A stretch of DNA of 64,000 nt from the NCBI GenBank assembly GCA_947499725.1, contig CANMPK010000002.1, positions 434,001 through 498,000 of the forward strand. Direction: 5' to 3'. Shown here one piece after another: positions 15,730 through 24,702 of this stretch. The notes beneath the pieces were generated by a model. That model was not told where the DNA came from. It saw only the letters and a program-made list of their open reading frames with translations, and ran no database searches. The position numbers and the translations under genes were made by a program. Positions within the stretch are counted from its first letter, which is position 1. The number at the start of each line of letters is the position of its first letter. The stretch is from an uncultured Paracoccaceae bacterium. GTDB taxonomy: Bacteria; Pseudomonadota; Alphaproteobacteria; Rhodobacterales; Rhodobacteraceae.

Positions 15730-16797
15730 TTATGTGTCTTTCCCCCAGTCCGCGTCCTGCATTTCGCGCAGACGGCTGGCGGTGCGTTCAAATTCAAAGG
15801 TGCCTTCGCCTTCCAAATACAGCATCTCTGGCTCTGCCGCGGCAGAGCAGATCAGGCGCACCTTGGCCTCGTACAGCGCATCAATCAGGGTCACGAAACG
15901 CTTGGCTTCGTTAAAGTTGCTACGGCTCAGGTTTGGGATGTCTTCCAGCACCAAAACCTTATGCGCTTCGGCAATCGCCAGATAATCGGCTGGCCCCAGC
16001 ATCTTGCCGCACAGATCAAAGAAAGACGCGCGGCCCACGCCATTGCGGAAGGCCGGAATGATCACTTCGCGGCCCTTCACGGTCAGGGTCAACGCGCTTG
16101 CGCCGCCACCGGTCAGATCATCAAAGATGGCACGCATCTGATCTCGTGCTTCGCCTTGTGCCTGCACGAAATAGACCTGTTGCCCAGACAGGCGGTTCTG
16201 ACGGTAATCGGTTGGCGAGACCATTTCCCACACCACCATCTGCTCTTTCAGCACATCGATAAACGGCAGGAACAGCTGACGGTTCAAACCATCCTTATAC
16301 AGATCATCCGGCACGCGGTTCGACGTGGTCACAACCGTAACTCCGGCGGCAAACAGCAGCTCGAACAGGCGGCCCACGATCATCGCATCGGTGATGTCGG
16401 TGATTTGCATTTCATCAAAGGCCAGCAGGCGCAGCTCGTCAGCGACCTTGGCCGCCACCGGCGCCAAAGCATCATCCACACCCTTCTGGCGCGCTTCGTG
16501 CATGCCCGCGTGAATTTCTTGCATGAAGGCATGAAAGTGCACACGTCGCGCGGGCACCGAAACATGATCCACGAAAAGGTCCATCAACATAGACTTCCCG
16601 CGCCCCACGCCGCCCCAGAGATACAGACCCTGAACAGGCTCTAACTTGGGCTTTTTGAACCAGCCCGCCTTGGGCGCAGGGGCCGCAAGCCCGGCGCGCA
16701 CACGTTCGAATTCTGGCAAGACAGCCTCTTGCGCCGGGTCGCTGGTCAGATCGCCTGAGGCAACCAAATCTGCGTAGATCTGTTGGAGTGTTTTCAT
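15730..16797 (-). CDS. zapE: Cell-division ATPase ZapE (AFG1-like)
   Basis: A 355-residue AAA-type ATPase of the ZapE/AFG1 family, linked in E. coli to the Z-ring during constriction and to low-oxygen or high-temperature growth. The Walker A GGVGRGKS is at residues 62-69 after YLWG; the Walker B LLAFDEMQITD is near residue 140; a TTSNRVPDDLYKDGLNR segment follows, as in the family. I begin at ATG 16797 (MKTLQQIYADL), the family-typical N-terminus, although the frame is open well upstream and no strong ribosome site is seen. Confidence 0.92.
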   Translation of the reverse strand: MKTLQQIYADLVASGDLTSDPAQEAVLPEFERVRAGLAAPAPKAGWFKKPKLEPVQGLYLWGGVGRGKSMLMDLFVDHVSVPARRVHFHAFMQEIHAGMHEARQKGVDDALAPVAAKVADELRLLAFDEMQITDITDAMIVGRLFELLFAAGVTVVTTSNRVPDDLYKDGLNRQLFLPFIDVLKEQMVVWEMVSPTDYRQNRLSGQQVYFVQAQGEARDQMRAIFDDLTGGGASALTLTVKGREVIIPAFRNGVGRASFFDLCGKMLGPADYLAIAEAHKVLVLEDIPNLSRSNFNEAKRFVTLIDALYEAKVRLICSAAAEPEMLYLEGEGTFEFERTASRLREMQDADWGKDT

Positions 16798-16938
16798 ATC
16801 GATTGTGTACAATGGCATCCCGAGGGAGGGAAGCGATTCTAAGGTTTGATCAACTTTGCTTATGTGTCTTTCACAAAAGCTGAATTGACCGCAATCCCCT
16901 GTCTTTGCATGATCCATTAACTGGAAAAGGACGCCAAG

Positions 16939-18180
16939 ATGACAGCCCGCACTCCCCTCATGACCCCCGTTCTGATCGTGGGCTGCCTGATTATTCTGGT
17001 TTCCTTTTCCATCCGCGCCAGTTTCGGGGTGTTTCAAATCCCGATTGCCGACGAATTTGGCTGGCTGCGCAGCGAATTTTCCCTTGCGATTGCGATCCAG
17101 AACTTGGCCTGGGGCATCGGCCAGCCGATCTTTGGCGCGATTGCCGAAAAGATCGGGGATCGCAAAGCCATCATCATGGGGGCATTGGTGTATGCGGTGG
17201 GCTTGGTTCTGTCGTCCTTTGCCGTCACGCCCGAAGCGCATCAGATGTACGAAGTGCTGGTGGGCTTTGGTGTCGCGGGCACCGGCTTTGGGGTGATCTT
17301 GGCGGTTGTGGGCCGCGCCAGTTCAGATGAAAACCGCAGCATGTCCTTGGCGATTGCCACGGCTGCAGGCAGCGCAGGGCAGGTGTTCGGCGCGCCGGTG
17401 GCCGAATGGATGCTTGGGTTCATGACATGGCAAACCACTTTCCTGATCTTCGCGGTGGCGATCTTGTCTGTGCTTTTGGCACTGCCACTGATGCGCGCCC
17501 CTGCGGCCAGCAAACAGCAGATCGAAGAAAGCATGGGCGAGATCCTGAAAAAGGCCATGCGCGATCCGTCTTACACCTTCATCTTCCTCGGCTTCTTCAG
17601 CTGCGGCTATCAGCTGGCCTTTGTCACCGCCCACTTCCCTGCCTTCATCACAGAGGTCTGCGCCGCCATTGATCCAGCCGGCATGCTGGCCTCGGTAGGG
17701 ATCAGCACCACCTCGCAATTGGGCGCATGGTCGATTGCCTTGATCGGCGCGGCCAATATCGCTGGGACGCTTTTCGCGGGCTATCTGGGCAAACGCTATT
17801 CCAAGAAATACCTGTTGGCGGGCATCTACCTTGGCCGCACCATTGCCGCCGCCGCCTTTATCCTGACGCCTATGACTCCGACCACGGTGATCATCTTCTC
17901 GTTGGTCATGGGATCATTGTGGCTGGCCACCGTGCCGCTGACATCCGGTCTTGTCGCGCATTTGTATGGGCTGCGTTACATGGGCACGCTTTATGGGATC
18001 GTGTTCTTCAGCCACCAACTGGGCAGCTTCTTGGGCGTCTGGCTGGGTGGGCGCATGTATGATGCCTATGGCAGCTACGATGCGGTCTGGTGGATCGGCG
18101 TGGGCGTTGGCGCCTTCAGCGCGATCATCCACCTTCCTATTAAAGAGCGCCCTCTGACCCGCGCCGCCGCTGCCGCTTAA
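16939..18180 (+). CDS. MFS transporter
   Basis: A 413-residue major facilitator superfamily protein with twelve predicted helices. The loop motif AEKIGDRKAIIMGA between helices 2 and 3 is the usual MFS signature, and GKRYSKKYLLAG is its counterpart in the second half. The overall look (PVLIVGCLIILVSFSIRASFGVF at the N-terminus) resembles the oxalate/formate and monocarboxylate-type branch; the substrate is not determinable. AGGA precedes the ATG. Its stop overlaps the stop of the convergent HAD phosphatase gene by three bases. Confidence 0.9.
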   Translation: MTARTPLMTPVLIVGCLIILVSFSIRASFGVFQIPIADEFGWLRSEFSLAIAIQNLAWGIGQPIFGAIAEKIGDRKAIIMGALVYAVGLVLSSFAVTPEAHQMYEVLVGFGVAGTGFGVILAVVGRASSDENRSMSLAIATAAGSAGQVFGAPVAEWMLGFMTWQTTFLIFAVAILSVLLALPLMRAPAASKQQIEESMGEILKKAMRDPSYTFIFLGFFSCGYQLAFVTAHFPAFITEVCAAIDPAGMLASVGISTTSQLGAWSIALIGAANIAGTLFAGYLGKRYSKKYLLAGIYLGRTIAAAAFILTPMTPTTVIIFSLVMGSLWLATVPLTSGLVAHLYGLRYMGTLYGIVFFSHQLGSFLGVWLGGRMYDAYGSYDAVWWIGVGVGAFSAIIHLPIKERPLTRAAAAA

Positions 18181-18797
18181 GCGGACTCTTCGGCGGTCAG
18201 CAGGCCCTCGGCCACCAAACGATCGGCCCAGCCCTGCGGGCCGGTGAACAAATGCGTCTTCCATCCGCGCGCGCGGGCGGTGGCGATATTGTCTTCGCGA
18301 TCATCGGCAAAGATCAGGCGGTCTGGCTCAATGCCGCTGTCTTCTTCGACCATCTCGTAGATGCGATTGAACGGTTTCACATGCTGCATCCGTCCCGAGA
18401 TATACTCGCGGTCAAACTCCCCAAGGATCGGGTAGACCTCCACCGCAGGCGGCCAGTTTTCCACGCCGAAATTCGACAGCGCAAACACAGGAATGCCCTT
18501 GGCGCGCAAAGCCCGCAGCAACCGCCAAGAGTGGTCAATCGCAGGCGCAGCCATATCAAACCAATTGTCATGCCACATGCGGATTTCATCGCGCCACTTC
18601 GGGTGCGCCTCGGCAAAGGCGTAAATGGTTTCCTTGAACGGAGAGCCCTTGTCGATGTCGTTGTTCATGTCGTGCAGATCAAGCTCGGCGAACATCTCTT
18701 TGCGTTTCTCTTCACCGATTAACCGGTCATAGGCGCGCTCTGGCTGCCATTCGATCAATACGTTTCCAACGTCAAAAATAACCGCTTCGATTGCCAT
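18177..18797 (-). CDS. HAD-superfamily phosphatase, YihX-like
   Basis: A 206-residue cytosolic haloacid-dehalogenase hydrolase. Motif I is FDVGNVLI with the nucleophile Asp9; the second aspartate is replaced by glycine, which is normal for the YihX/glucose-1-phosphatase-like branch. ALSNFGVENW near residue 110 is motif II, and FADDREDNIATARARGW near residue 165 is motif III/IV. I start at ATG 18797, eight bases after AAGGGA; the frame extends upstream without a good ribosome site. A sugar-phosphate substrate is likely but unproven. Confidence 0.88.
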   Translation of the reverse strand: MAIEAVIFDVGNVLIEWQPERAYDRLIGEEKRKEMFAELDLHDMNNDIDKGSPFKETIYAFAEAHPKWRDEIRMWHDNWFDMAAPAIDHSWRLLRALRAKGIPVFALSNFGVENWPPAVEVYPILGEFDREYISGRMQHVKPFNRIYEMVEEDSGIEPDRLIFADDREDNIATARARGWKTHLFTGPQGWADRLVAEGLLTAEESA

Positions 18798-18864
18798 GAG
18801 ATGTCCCTTGTTGTGCTTGGGCCGACACAAGCAATCTGCAGGTGATTTGGCAAGCCCAAAGGCG

Positions 18865-19788
18865 CTATCGCGGCAAGGCGGGCAGAGTCTTTGCCATCTC
18901 CACCAGCAAAGCGCGGAACCAAACCATCTTGGGCTGCTCATGGGTCAGCGGCGCCCAAGTCATATGTACAGCCCAGGGTTCTGGCTTGGGTTCATCGATC
19001 AGGGTGATCTGTTTCAGCGGCAAATGCGCACTTAGGTTCAGCACGCGCCACGGCAGGGTCACCACCATATCCGAGGCTGCCACATGCACCAAAGCCGCAT
19101 TGAAATGCCGCGTCACCACGCGTTTGTGGCGGCTCAGGCCCGCCTCTTTCAGGCGGTTGTCCATCGGGCCACCCTGCACGCCGGTCTTGGTGATGAACAC
19201 ATGGGATTCTGCCGCAAAGTCTTGCAAGCTGACCGTATCGCCGCTGATGCGCGGGTGATCTTGGCTGACCACCGTCACCAGCTGGTCTTGCCACAGGGGC
19301 CGTTGGCGAAAATGCCCCGCCTTGGGGTTATCCGCGCCGATGATCAAGTCCACATCGCCCTGCGCCAAAGCATGATCATCCAGCCGATGGCCCGTGACCA
19401 AATCAAGCTCCAACCCAGGCGCACGCTCTGCCAAGGCGTGCAGCAGGGCGGGCAGCATGATGGTCTCGCCATAGTCGTGCGAGAGAATGCGGATCCTATC
19501 TTGGCTGCTGGACGGATCGAAATGCTGATGCGCCGCCAAAGCGGCCTCCAGTGGGCTAAGCGATTGCGCCAAAGCCTGCTGCAAATCCCGCGCACGGCTG
19601 GTCATTTTCATGCCCTGCGCGCTGTTCACCAGAATGGGATCATCAAAGGTTTCGCGCAGGCGGCGCAAACTGTGGCTCATGGCGGATTGGGTCACGCCAA
19701 CTGCCTGCGCGGCCTCGGTGACAGACTGATGTTCCAGCAAGGCGCGCAGCGCTTTCAGAAGGTTCCAATCAAGATGACTTAGCAGCAT
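18865..19788 (-). CDS. LysR-family transcriptional regulator
   Basis: A 307-residue LysR regulator. The N-terminal helix-turn-helix (about residues 9-66) reads SVTEAAQAVGVTQSAMSHSLRRLRETFDDP, the classic LysR pattern, and is followed by a linker helix and a two-lobed ligand-binding domain. It is divergent from the exported NTF2-like protein at 19884 with a 95-bp gap, the standard arrangement for LysR control of the neighbouring gene. No ligand can be assigned. Confidence 0.92.
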   Translation of the reverse strand: MLLSHLDWNLLKALRALLEHQSVTEAAQAVGVTQSAMSHSLRRLRETFDDPILVNSAQGMKMTSRARDLQQALAQSLSPLEAALAAHQHFDPSSSQDRIRILSHDYGETIMLPALLHALAERAPGLELDLVTGHRLDDHALAQGDVDLIIGADNPKAGHFRQRPLWQDQLVTVVSQDHPRISGDTVSLQDFAAESHVFITKTGVQGGPMDNRLKEAGLSRHKRVVTRHFNAALVHVAASDMVVTLPWRVLNLSAHLPLKQITLIDEPKPEPWAVHMTWAPLTHEQPKMVWFRALLVEMAKTLPALPR

Positions 19789-19883
19789 GAGCGTCTCGCA
19801 TGTGTCGGATGAAGAGGGATCATTGGTCGCGCACCCCTCTGCCAGATAGCCTTTGGTCAGACGTTATCTTCTGGAGAGAAATC

Positions 19884-20321
19884 ATGAAACGACAAATGAT
19901 GGGTTTGGCCACAGCAGCAGCCTTTGGCCTGACAGCAAGCTTTGCGCAGGCGGATGCGGCCAGCAACAAAGAACTGGTGGTGGATTTTTACACGCAGGCT
20001 TTGATCGAAAAAGATGTGAAAGCCGCGGCGATGGAATATCTGACCGAGGATTACATCCAACATAATCCAAACGTGCCAACAGGCCGCGACGGGTTCATCA
20101 ACGGCCTGTCCGGTTGGTTCTCGGCGGTGGATGTCGATTTCTCCATCGTGCGCGTGATGGCCGAGGATGATCTGGTGGCCCTGCATGTGAAGCAAGTGAT
20201 CGGCGACAAAACCAGCGCCATCGTGGATATCTTCCGCGTGGAAGATGGCAAAATCACTGAGCACTGGGATGTGGTGCAGCGCGTGCCCGCCGAAATGGCC
20301 CACGACAACGGCATGTTCTAA
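19884..20321 (+). CDS. Exported SnoaL/NTF2-like protein
   Basis: A 145-residue protein with a signal peptide (cleavage near AQA/DA, residue 23) and an NTF2-like fold of the SnoaL type: VDFYTQALIEKDVKAAAMEYLTEDYIQHNP is the family's opening helix and strand, and IVDIFRVEDGKITEHWDVVQ is its closing motif. Such proteins may be isomerases, hydrolases or binding proteins. The start at ATG 19884 follows GGAGAG; the frame is open upstream. It is divergent from a LysR gene, its probable regulator. Confidence 0.87.
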   Translation: MKRQMMGLATAAAFGLTASFAQADAASNKELVVDFYTQALIEKDVKAAAMEYLTEDYIQHNPNVPTGRDGFINGLSGWFSAVDVDFSIVRVMAEDDLVALHVKQVIGDKTSAIVDIFRVEDGKITEHWDVVQRVPAEMAHDNGMF

Positions 20322-20333
20322 ATTCTAGACGAT

Positions 20334-20366
20334 GCAATGCCCTGATCCAACCGGTTGGGGCATTGC
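20334..20366. terminator. Hairpin between convergent genes
   Basis: A 9-bp perfect stem GCAATGCCC/GGGCATTGC lies between the NTF2-like gene and the convergent yaiI. There is no clear T-run on either side, so it may only weakly terminate. Confidence 0.45.
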
Positions 20367-20368
20367 GC

Positions 20369-20821
20369 TTAGGCAGATTTTGCCGCCCGCAAATCGCGTT
20401 CGAGCGCATCTAAAAAACGGCTGCGATCCGCCTTAGAAAACGCTTTGCCGCCCCCTTGGCGAAACGGATCGGCAGAGCGTAAATCACTCATCAAATCACG
20501 CACCGCCAAAGCTTGGCCGATGTTACGTTCATTCAGGCTTTCGCCATTGTGCTTCAGAACCTTTGCGCCCGCCTCGACGCATTTGGCGGCCAAGGGAATA
20601 TCACCGGTGATCACCACATCGCCCGTGCCCGCACGATCGGCGATCCACATGTCGGCCACGTCCGGCCCTTCGGGCACAATCACGTTTTCAATCAGCGGAT
20701 TCATCGACGGACGCAGCCCGCCGTTGCTGACCACATAGACCTTCACCTTATGACGTGTCGCGACGCGTTCGACCTCTGCTTTCACGGGGCAGGCATCCGC
20801 GTCGATGTAGATCTCCGTCAC
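20369..20821 (-). CDS. YaiI/YqxD-family protein (DUF188)
   Basis: A 150-residue protein of the conserved YaiI/YqxD family, which is thought to have a PIN-like nuclease fold. The family motifs are evident: IYIDADACPVKAEVERVA at the N-terminus, PEGPDVADMWIADRA near residue 50 and GDVVITGDIPLAAKC near residue 67, providing several acidic residues for metal binding. It starts with GTG overlapping the sthA stop (GTGA), so it is translated from the sthA message. Confidence 0.9.
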   Translation of the reverse strand: MTEIYIDADACPVKAEVERVATRHKVKVYVVSNGGLRPSMNPLIENVIVPEGPDVADMWIADRAGTGDVVITGDIPLAAKCVEAGAKVLKHNGESLNERNIGQALAVRDLMSDLRSADPFRQGGGKAFSKADRSRFLDALERDLRAAKSA

Positions 20822-22290
20822 TTCTTCGCTTCTTCTTTCAAGCGTTTCTGCGTGGCTTTCTTCTCGGCCAAACGCTCTTCCTTCTTGGCTTTGAACTCTT
20901 CAGGAATAGGCATGCGGTTAAACGCATCCAAACCCGCAATCCGGTAAGCTTCGGCCAAAGTTGGATAGTTGAACGTATTCTCAACAAAGTAGTCCACGGT
21001 GCCCTTCAGGTTCAAAACCGCCTGCGCAATGTGAATCAGCTCTGTCGCGCCTTCGCCCACGATCTGCACGCCCAGCAAACGGCGCGTTTTCAGCGACAGC
21101 AGCATTTTCAGCATGCCGTGCTCCAGTCCCATAATGTGCCCACGCGACGTTTCGCGGAACCGCGCCACACCCACTTCATAGGCGATGCCACGCTCTTGCA
21201 GCTCTTCCTCGGACATGCCGCATGTGGAAATTTCTGGCACGGAGTAGATGCCATATGGGAACCAAGGACTTTCCGGCAGGGTCGGCGTTTCCAGCGCATG
21301 ACAAGCCGCAACGCGGCCCTGCTGCATAGAGGTCGACGCCAAGCTTGGATGCCCAATCACATCCCCCGCCGCATAGATATGCGGCACAGAGGTTTGGTAA
21401 TTCTTACGATCCACGCTCACGCGGCCACGGTGATCTGTTTCCAAACCTACCGCGTCCAAATTCAGCTTTTCGGTTGCGCCCATACGGCCCGCTGCAAACA
21501 ACAGCATTTCAGCGCGCACATGGCGGCCATTTTCCAGCGTGACCTCAACCATGTCGCCATGCTCTTCGATTTTCTCGATGGCAGAGCCCAAACGCAGATC
21601 AACACCATTCTCGCGGATCTGATGGGTGAAGTCGGAAATCAACGTGCTGTCGATGAAATCAAGGAAGCTGTCACGCGGCTCGATCAGCGTAACCTTCACA
21701 TCCAGCGCGGCAAACATGGTGGCATATTCCACACCAATCACACCTGCACCCACCACAACCAAAGACCGTGGAATGCGCGCCATATCAAGGAACTCATCAC
21801 TGTCCAGAATGTTGGTGCCATTGAAGGGCACCGTGTCTGGGCGATAGGTTTTCGTGCCGGTCGAGATCAGGAAGTTCTCAGCAGTCAACGAAACCGTTTC
21901 ACCCGCTTCTGTGGCCACCTCAATCTCGCGCGGGCCGGTGAACTTGGCCAAACCATGCAGGGTTTCCACGTGGTTGCGGTTGAACTGATGCTCTAGCACG
22001 TCGACTTCGTAATCCAGCGTCATATGCAGACGGGCTTTCAGGTCTTCCGCTTTGATCTCGTCCTTCACGCGATAGCTGCGGCCATAGAAACTGCGCTCAC
22101 GCCAGCCAGACAGGTTCAGCACCGTTTCGCGCAATGTCTTGGATGGGATGGTGCCAGTGTGGACGGAAACACCGCCCAACCGATCCTTACGATCCACAAC
22201 CAGAACCTTGCGTTTCAGCTTGCCGGCCTGAATGGCTGCGGCGCGGCCAGCTGGGCCAGAACCAATGATAATGAGATCGTAATGTGACAT
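20818..22290 (-). CDS. sthA: Soluble pyridine nucleotide transhydrogenase
   Basis: SthA moves hydride between NADPH and NAD+ in the cytosol. The 490-residue flavoprotein has the FAD motif GSGPAG at residues 10-15 and the segment GGVSVHTGTIPSK near residue 40. The latter lacks the two redox cysteines of dihydrolipoyl dehydrogenases, as expected for SthA. The NAD-binding GAGVIGVEYA motif is near residue 182, and a dimerisation domain is C-terminal. The tail is Lys/Glu-rich. It is the first gene of a two-gene unit with yaiI. Confidence 0.93.
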   Translation of the reverse strand: MSHYDLIIIGSGPAGRAAAIQAGKLKRKVLVVDRKDRLGGVSVHTGTIPSKTLRETVLNLSGWRERSFYGRSYRVKDEIKAEDLKARLHMTLDYEVDVLEHQFNRNHVETLHGLAKFTGPREIEVATEAGETVSLTAENFLISTGTKTYRPDTVPFNGTNILDSDEFLDMARIPRSLVVVGAGVIGVEYATMFAALDVKVTLIEPRDSFLDFIDSTLISDFTHQIRENGVDLRLGSAIEKIEEHGDMVEVTLENGRHVRAEMLLFAAGRMGATEKLNLDAVGLETDHRGRVSVDRKNYQTSVPHIYAAGDVIGHPSLASTSMQQGRVAACHALETPTLPESPWFPYGIYSVPEISTCGMSEEELQERGIAYEVGVARFRETSRGHIMGLEHGMLKMLLSLKTRRLLGVQIVGEGATELIHIAQAVLNLKGTVDYFVENTFNYPTLAEAYRIAGLDAFNRMPIPEEFKAKKEERLAEKKATQKRLKEEAKK

Positions 22291-22477
22291 GGGACCACCC
22301 GTCTTTGAAATGTCTTAAGCGCAGGGCCGCCCGCCCCTTGATGCGCTTTGGATTTTTCGCCGCCCGTCACAGCGGCGCTTGGGGATTGGCTAGCCTATGG
22401 GGGCCGTCCGAGCAAGCGTTGTGCGCCGCAATGCACATACAACTGCGACCAAGTGCCTTAAGATGGCGTTGATTTGC

Positions 22478-23413
22478 CTATTGGATCAGCGACATCACCC
22501 AGCCAATCACCGCCGAGACGGTGACAATCGACAAAGCCGTCGACACAAGGATCGAGGCAGAGGTGCGCGAAGGGGCCACGCCATAGTGTTGCGCTTGGAT
22601 AAAGATGTTCCCTGCCACCGGCAAAGCCGCCGCCGCGATGATGACCGCAGAGGCAAAGGGATCTGCTTCAAATACCACAATCGCAAAAAACGCCACCGCC
22701 GCTGGGTGTAGCACCAATTTGCAAAAGCTGATCCAGCCCGCCACCGAAAGACGCTCTGCGGATTTGCCAGCAAGGCTCGCCCCAATCGCAAACAAGGCGC
22801 AGGGGGTCGCGGCTGATCCAAGCACAGTCAAGAAAGAGTCCGCAGGGTCCGGCATAGGCAAGGCGAGGGCAGACCAGATCACCCCAAGGAAAATGCTCAT
22901 GATCATCGGATTGCGCACCAACCCCAAAAAGGCGGTCTGAAACACCCGCAGGCTCAGCTTCCCGTCTCGCCCCGCATTAATCAGGATCACCATCAGGGAT
23001 GCGAAAAAGATCGTATCCACCAGAAGCACAAGCATATTCGGCCCAAGCGAGGCCTCGCCAAACAGCAGGCTCAGCATGGGAATGCCCAGAAACCCCACAT
23101 TGCCCACCGTACAGCACTGCGCCTCAACGGCCATTTCCGGCACGCTTAGCCCGCGCAGCCGTGCGACAGTCACGCCCAAGATAAACACAGACATCGACCC
23201 AGCCATAAAGGCGCCGATCACCGTCCAGTCTAAGACTTCACCTAATGACAAACCTGCCGTAAACCGAAACAGCATGGCGGGCAGCGCAAAGAAAAACACA
23301 AACTTTGTCAGAAAAGCTGTGGCTTCTTGCGTGAAAAACCCTGTGGCGCCGGTCCAATATCCTAAGCCGACAATGGCGAAAAAGGGCAAGGTGTCTAAAA
23401 AAATAGCAAGCAT
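22478..23413 (-). CDS. AEC (auxin efflux carrier)-family transporter
   Basis: A 311-residue membrane protein with ten predicted helices in two repeats, typical of the bacterial AEC family (malonate and related carriers; substrates mostly unknown). The opening IFLDTLPFFAIVGLGYWTG and the VGFLGIPMLSLLFGE stretch near residue 105 are characteristic. I use ATG 23413 because it gives the family-typical N-terminus; a GTG 16 codons upstream keeps the frame open. The neighbouring TetR gene is divergent and may regulate it. Confidence 0.87.
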   Translation of the reverse strand: MLAIFLDTLPFFAIVGLGYWTGATGFFTQEATAFLTKFVFFFALPAMLFRFTAGLSLGEVLDWTVIGAFMAGSMSVFILGVTVARLRGLSVPEMAVEAQCCTVGNVGFLGIPMLSLLFGEASLGPNMLVLLVDTIFFASLMVILINAGRDGKLSLRVFQTAFLGLVRNPMIMSIFLGVIWSALALPMPDPADSFLTVLGSAATPCALFAIGASLAGKSAERLSVAGWISFCKLVLHPAAVAFFAIVVFEADPFASAVIIAAAALPVAGNIFIQAQHYGVAPSRTSASILVSTALSIVTVSAVIGWVMSLIQ

Positions 23414-23565
23414 GGCTAAGGGGGTAGCACAGTCGCGTGAAATAGCGATCAAAAAACGCACCTTGCGTTGGTGCGAAAGAGCGCAGCCGCCAAGCTGCCG
23501 GACCTAGGTCATATAAATGTGATCGGGCAAAGCCCTGTTGCCGTTAAGGCAATTTTGATCACCGC

Positions 23566-23616
23566 TTGTGAAAACTGAACTGAGTAGTTTATAATTTGTC
23601 TAAGTGGTTTGTATAA
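23566..23616 (+). promoter_or_regulatory. tetR promoter with direct repeats 20 bp apart
   Basis: TTGTGA (23566-23571), 18 bp and TATAAT (23590-23595) form a strong promoter. Two AGT(A/G)GTTT copies begin at 23583 and 23603, exactly 20 bp apart, and flank the -10. Repeats on the same helix face suggest tandem repressor sites, probably for TetR itself. Confidence 0.5.
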
Positions 23617-23625
23617 AAGGCTGGT

Positions 23626-24243
23626 ATGTCCGTTCCGATCTCGCTTTTGAAAAAGGGCCGTAAGGTTCAGCAAGTGCTGGAAGGCGCACGCGAAATTTTT
23701 CTGCGCGATGGGTTCGAAGGGGCCAGCGTGGATGATATCGCTAAGGCTGCCAACGTCTCAAAGGCGACGCTTTACAGCTATTTCTCGGACAAACGTCAGC
23801 TCTTTGCAGAGGTCGTGACGACAGAGTGTGATCGCATGTCCTCAAACATCGTGGCCCAGCTCGATGACAGCCTGCCAATTCGGGATCGCCTCTTGTTGGC
23901 AGCGAAGGGGGCAGCGCTTCTTTTGCTCTCAGATTTCTCTCAACGTATGTTCCGGATCTGCTTGGCAGAACGCGACCGTTTTCCTGAACTCTGCGAGGCC
24001 TATTACAAGTGTGGCCCGCTGAATGGACATCATCAGATCACGCTTCAGTTTCAAAAAGCGGTTGAGGCCGGAGAGCTGAAGATCGACGATATGGAAACCG
24101 CCGCGTGGCAGTTTGCGGAACTGTGCAAAGCGCGCGTGTTTGTTTTGGCGAATTTTGGGGTTCAAACGGAATTTTCCGACGCAGAGATCGACACAATCGC
24201 AACTGCAGCGGTTGATACCTTCTTGGCGCGATACGGGGCATAA
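23626..24243 (+). CDS. TetR-family transcriptional regulator
   Basis: A 205-residue repressor. The N-terminal helix-turn-helix (about residues 15-60) reads FEGASVDDIAKAANVSKATLYSYFSDK, a textbook TetR motif; the rest is an all-helical ligand domain resembling the AefR-like group. It is divergent from the AEC transporter and upstream of a convergent cytochrome c' gene. The repeats in its own promoter suggest autoregulation. Confidence 0.92.
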   Translation: MSVPISLLKKGRKVQQVLEGAREIFLRDGFEGASVDDIAKAANVSKATLYSYFSDKRQLFAEVVTTECDRMSSNIVAQLDDSLPIRDRLLLAAKGAALLLLSDFSQRMFRICLAERDRFPELCEAYYKCGPLNGHHQITLQFQKAVEAGELKIDDMETAAWQFAELCKARVFVLANFGVQTEFSDAEIDTIATAAVDTFLARYGA

Positions 24244-24270
24244 GCCGCACCGCGCCAAGGGTTTTATTTC

Positions 24271-24702
24271 TTACAGACGATAAGGCTTGTGGCAGCCGCC
24301 ACAGCTTCCGCCCACGGCGCGCATACCTGCGGACAAAGTCTCTAAGCTGGTTGTGTCCAGCGCTTCAGCAGCGGCGCCCATGGCTGCGGCTTTAGCTGTG
24401 AAATCCTCAAAGTTTTCCCAAATGTCTGGCTTGGCTTCACTTTTCGGATCTGTGGCGTTCAGTTCAAACAGGGCTGGCAGCTCTGCCGCGATGGCGATCA
24501 GGTTCGCCTTGGCCTCTGCCGCAGCATCTGCATCAAAATCGGCACGGCCGCGCGCCATATCGCCCAGAACTTTGGACGCCGCACCGGTGTCAGACATGGC
24601 GTCCATACGTGCGATGACGATTGGGTCTTTCACGCCTTCATGGGCAAGGGCAACGGTGCCCAGCGACAGGGTGACAATCAATGCGGTTGCAATAGGTTTC
24701 AT
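24271..24702 (-). CDS. Cytochrome c' / c-556 family protein
   Basis: A periplasmic monohaem cytochrome of 143 residues. A signal peptide (cleavage near ALA/HE, residue 20) precedes a four-helix-bundle sequence, and the single haem site CGGCH is at residues 134-138 near the C-terminus, the position typical of the c' and c-556 family. These proteins may bind NO or transfer electrons. The start at ATG 24702 has AAAGGAAAAG in front; the upstream open frame lacks a ribosome site. Confidence 0.9.
   Translation of the reverse strand: MKPIATALIVTLSLGTVALAHEGVKDPIVIARMDAMSDTGAASKVLGDMARGRADFDADAAAEAKANLIAIAAELPALFELNATDPKSEAKPDIWENFEDFTAKAAAMGAAAEALDTTSLETLSAGMRAVGGSCGGCHKPYRL

Noticed and set aside
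18177-18797. Missing second aspartate in the HAD motif I
   Set aside because: The DxG form is normal for the YihX-like branch, so it is not evidence of a dead enzyme.
20818-22290. Missing redox cysteines in the sthA disulfide region
   Set aside because: SthA enzymes naturally lack the dihydrolipoyl-dehydrogenase cysteine pair, so this is expected.
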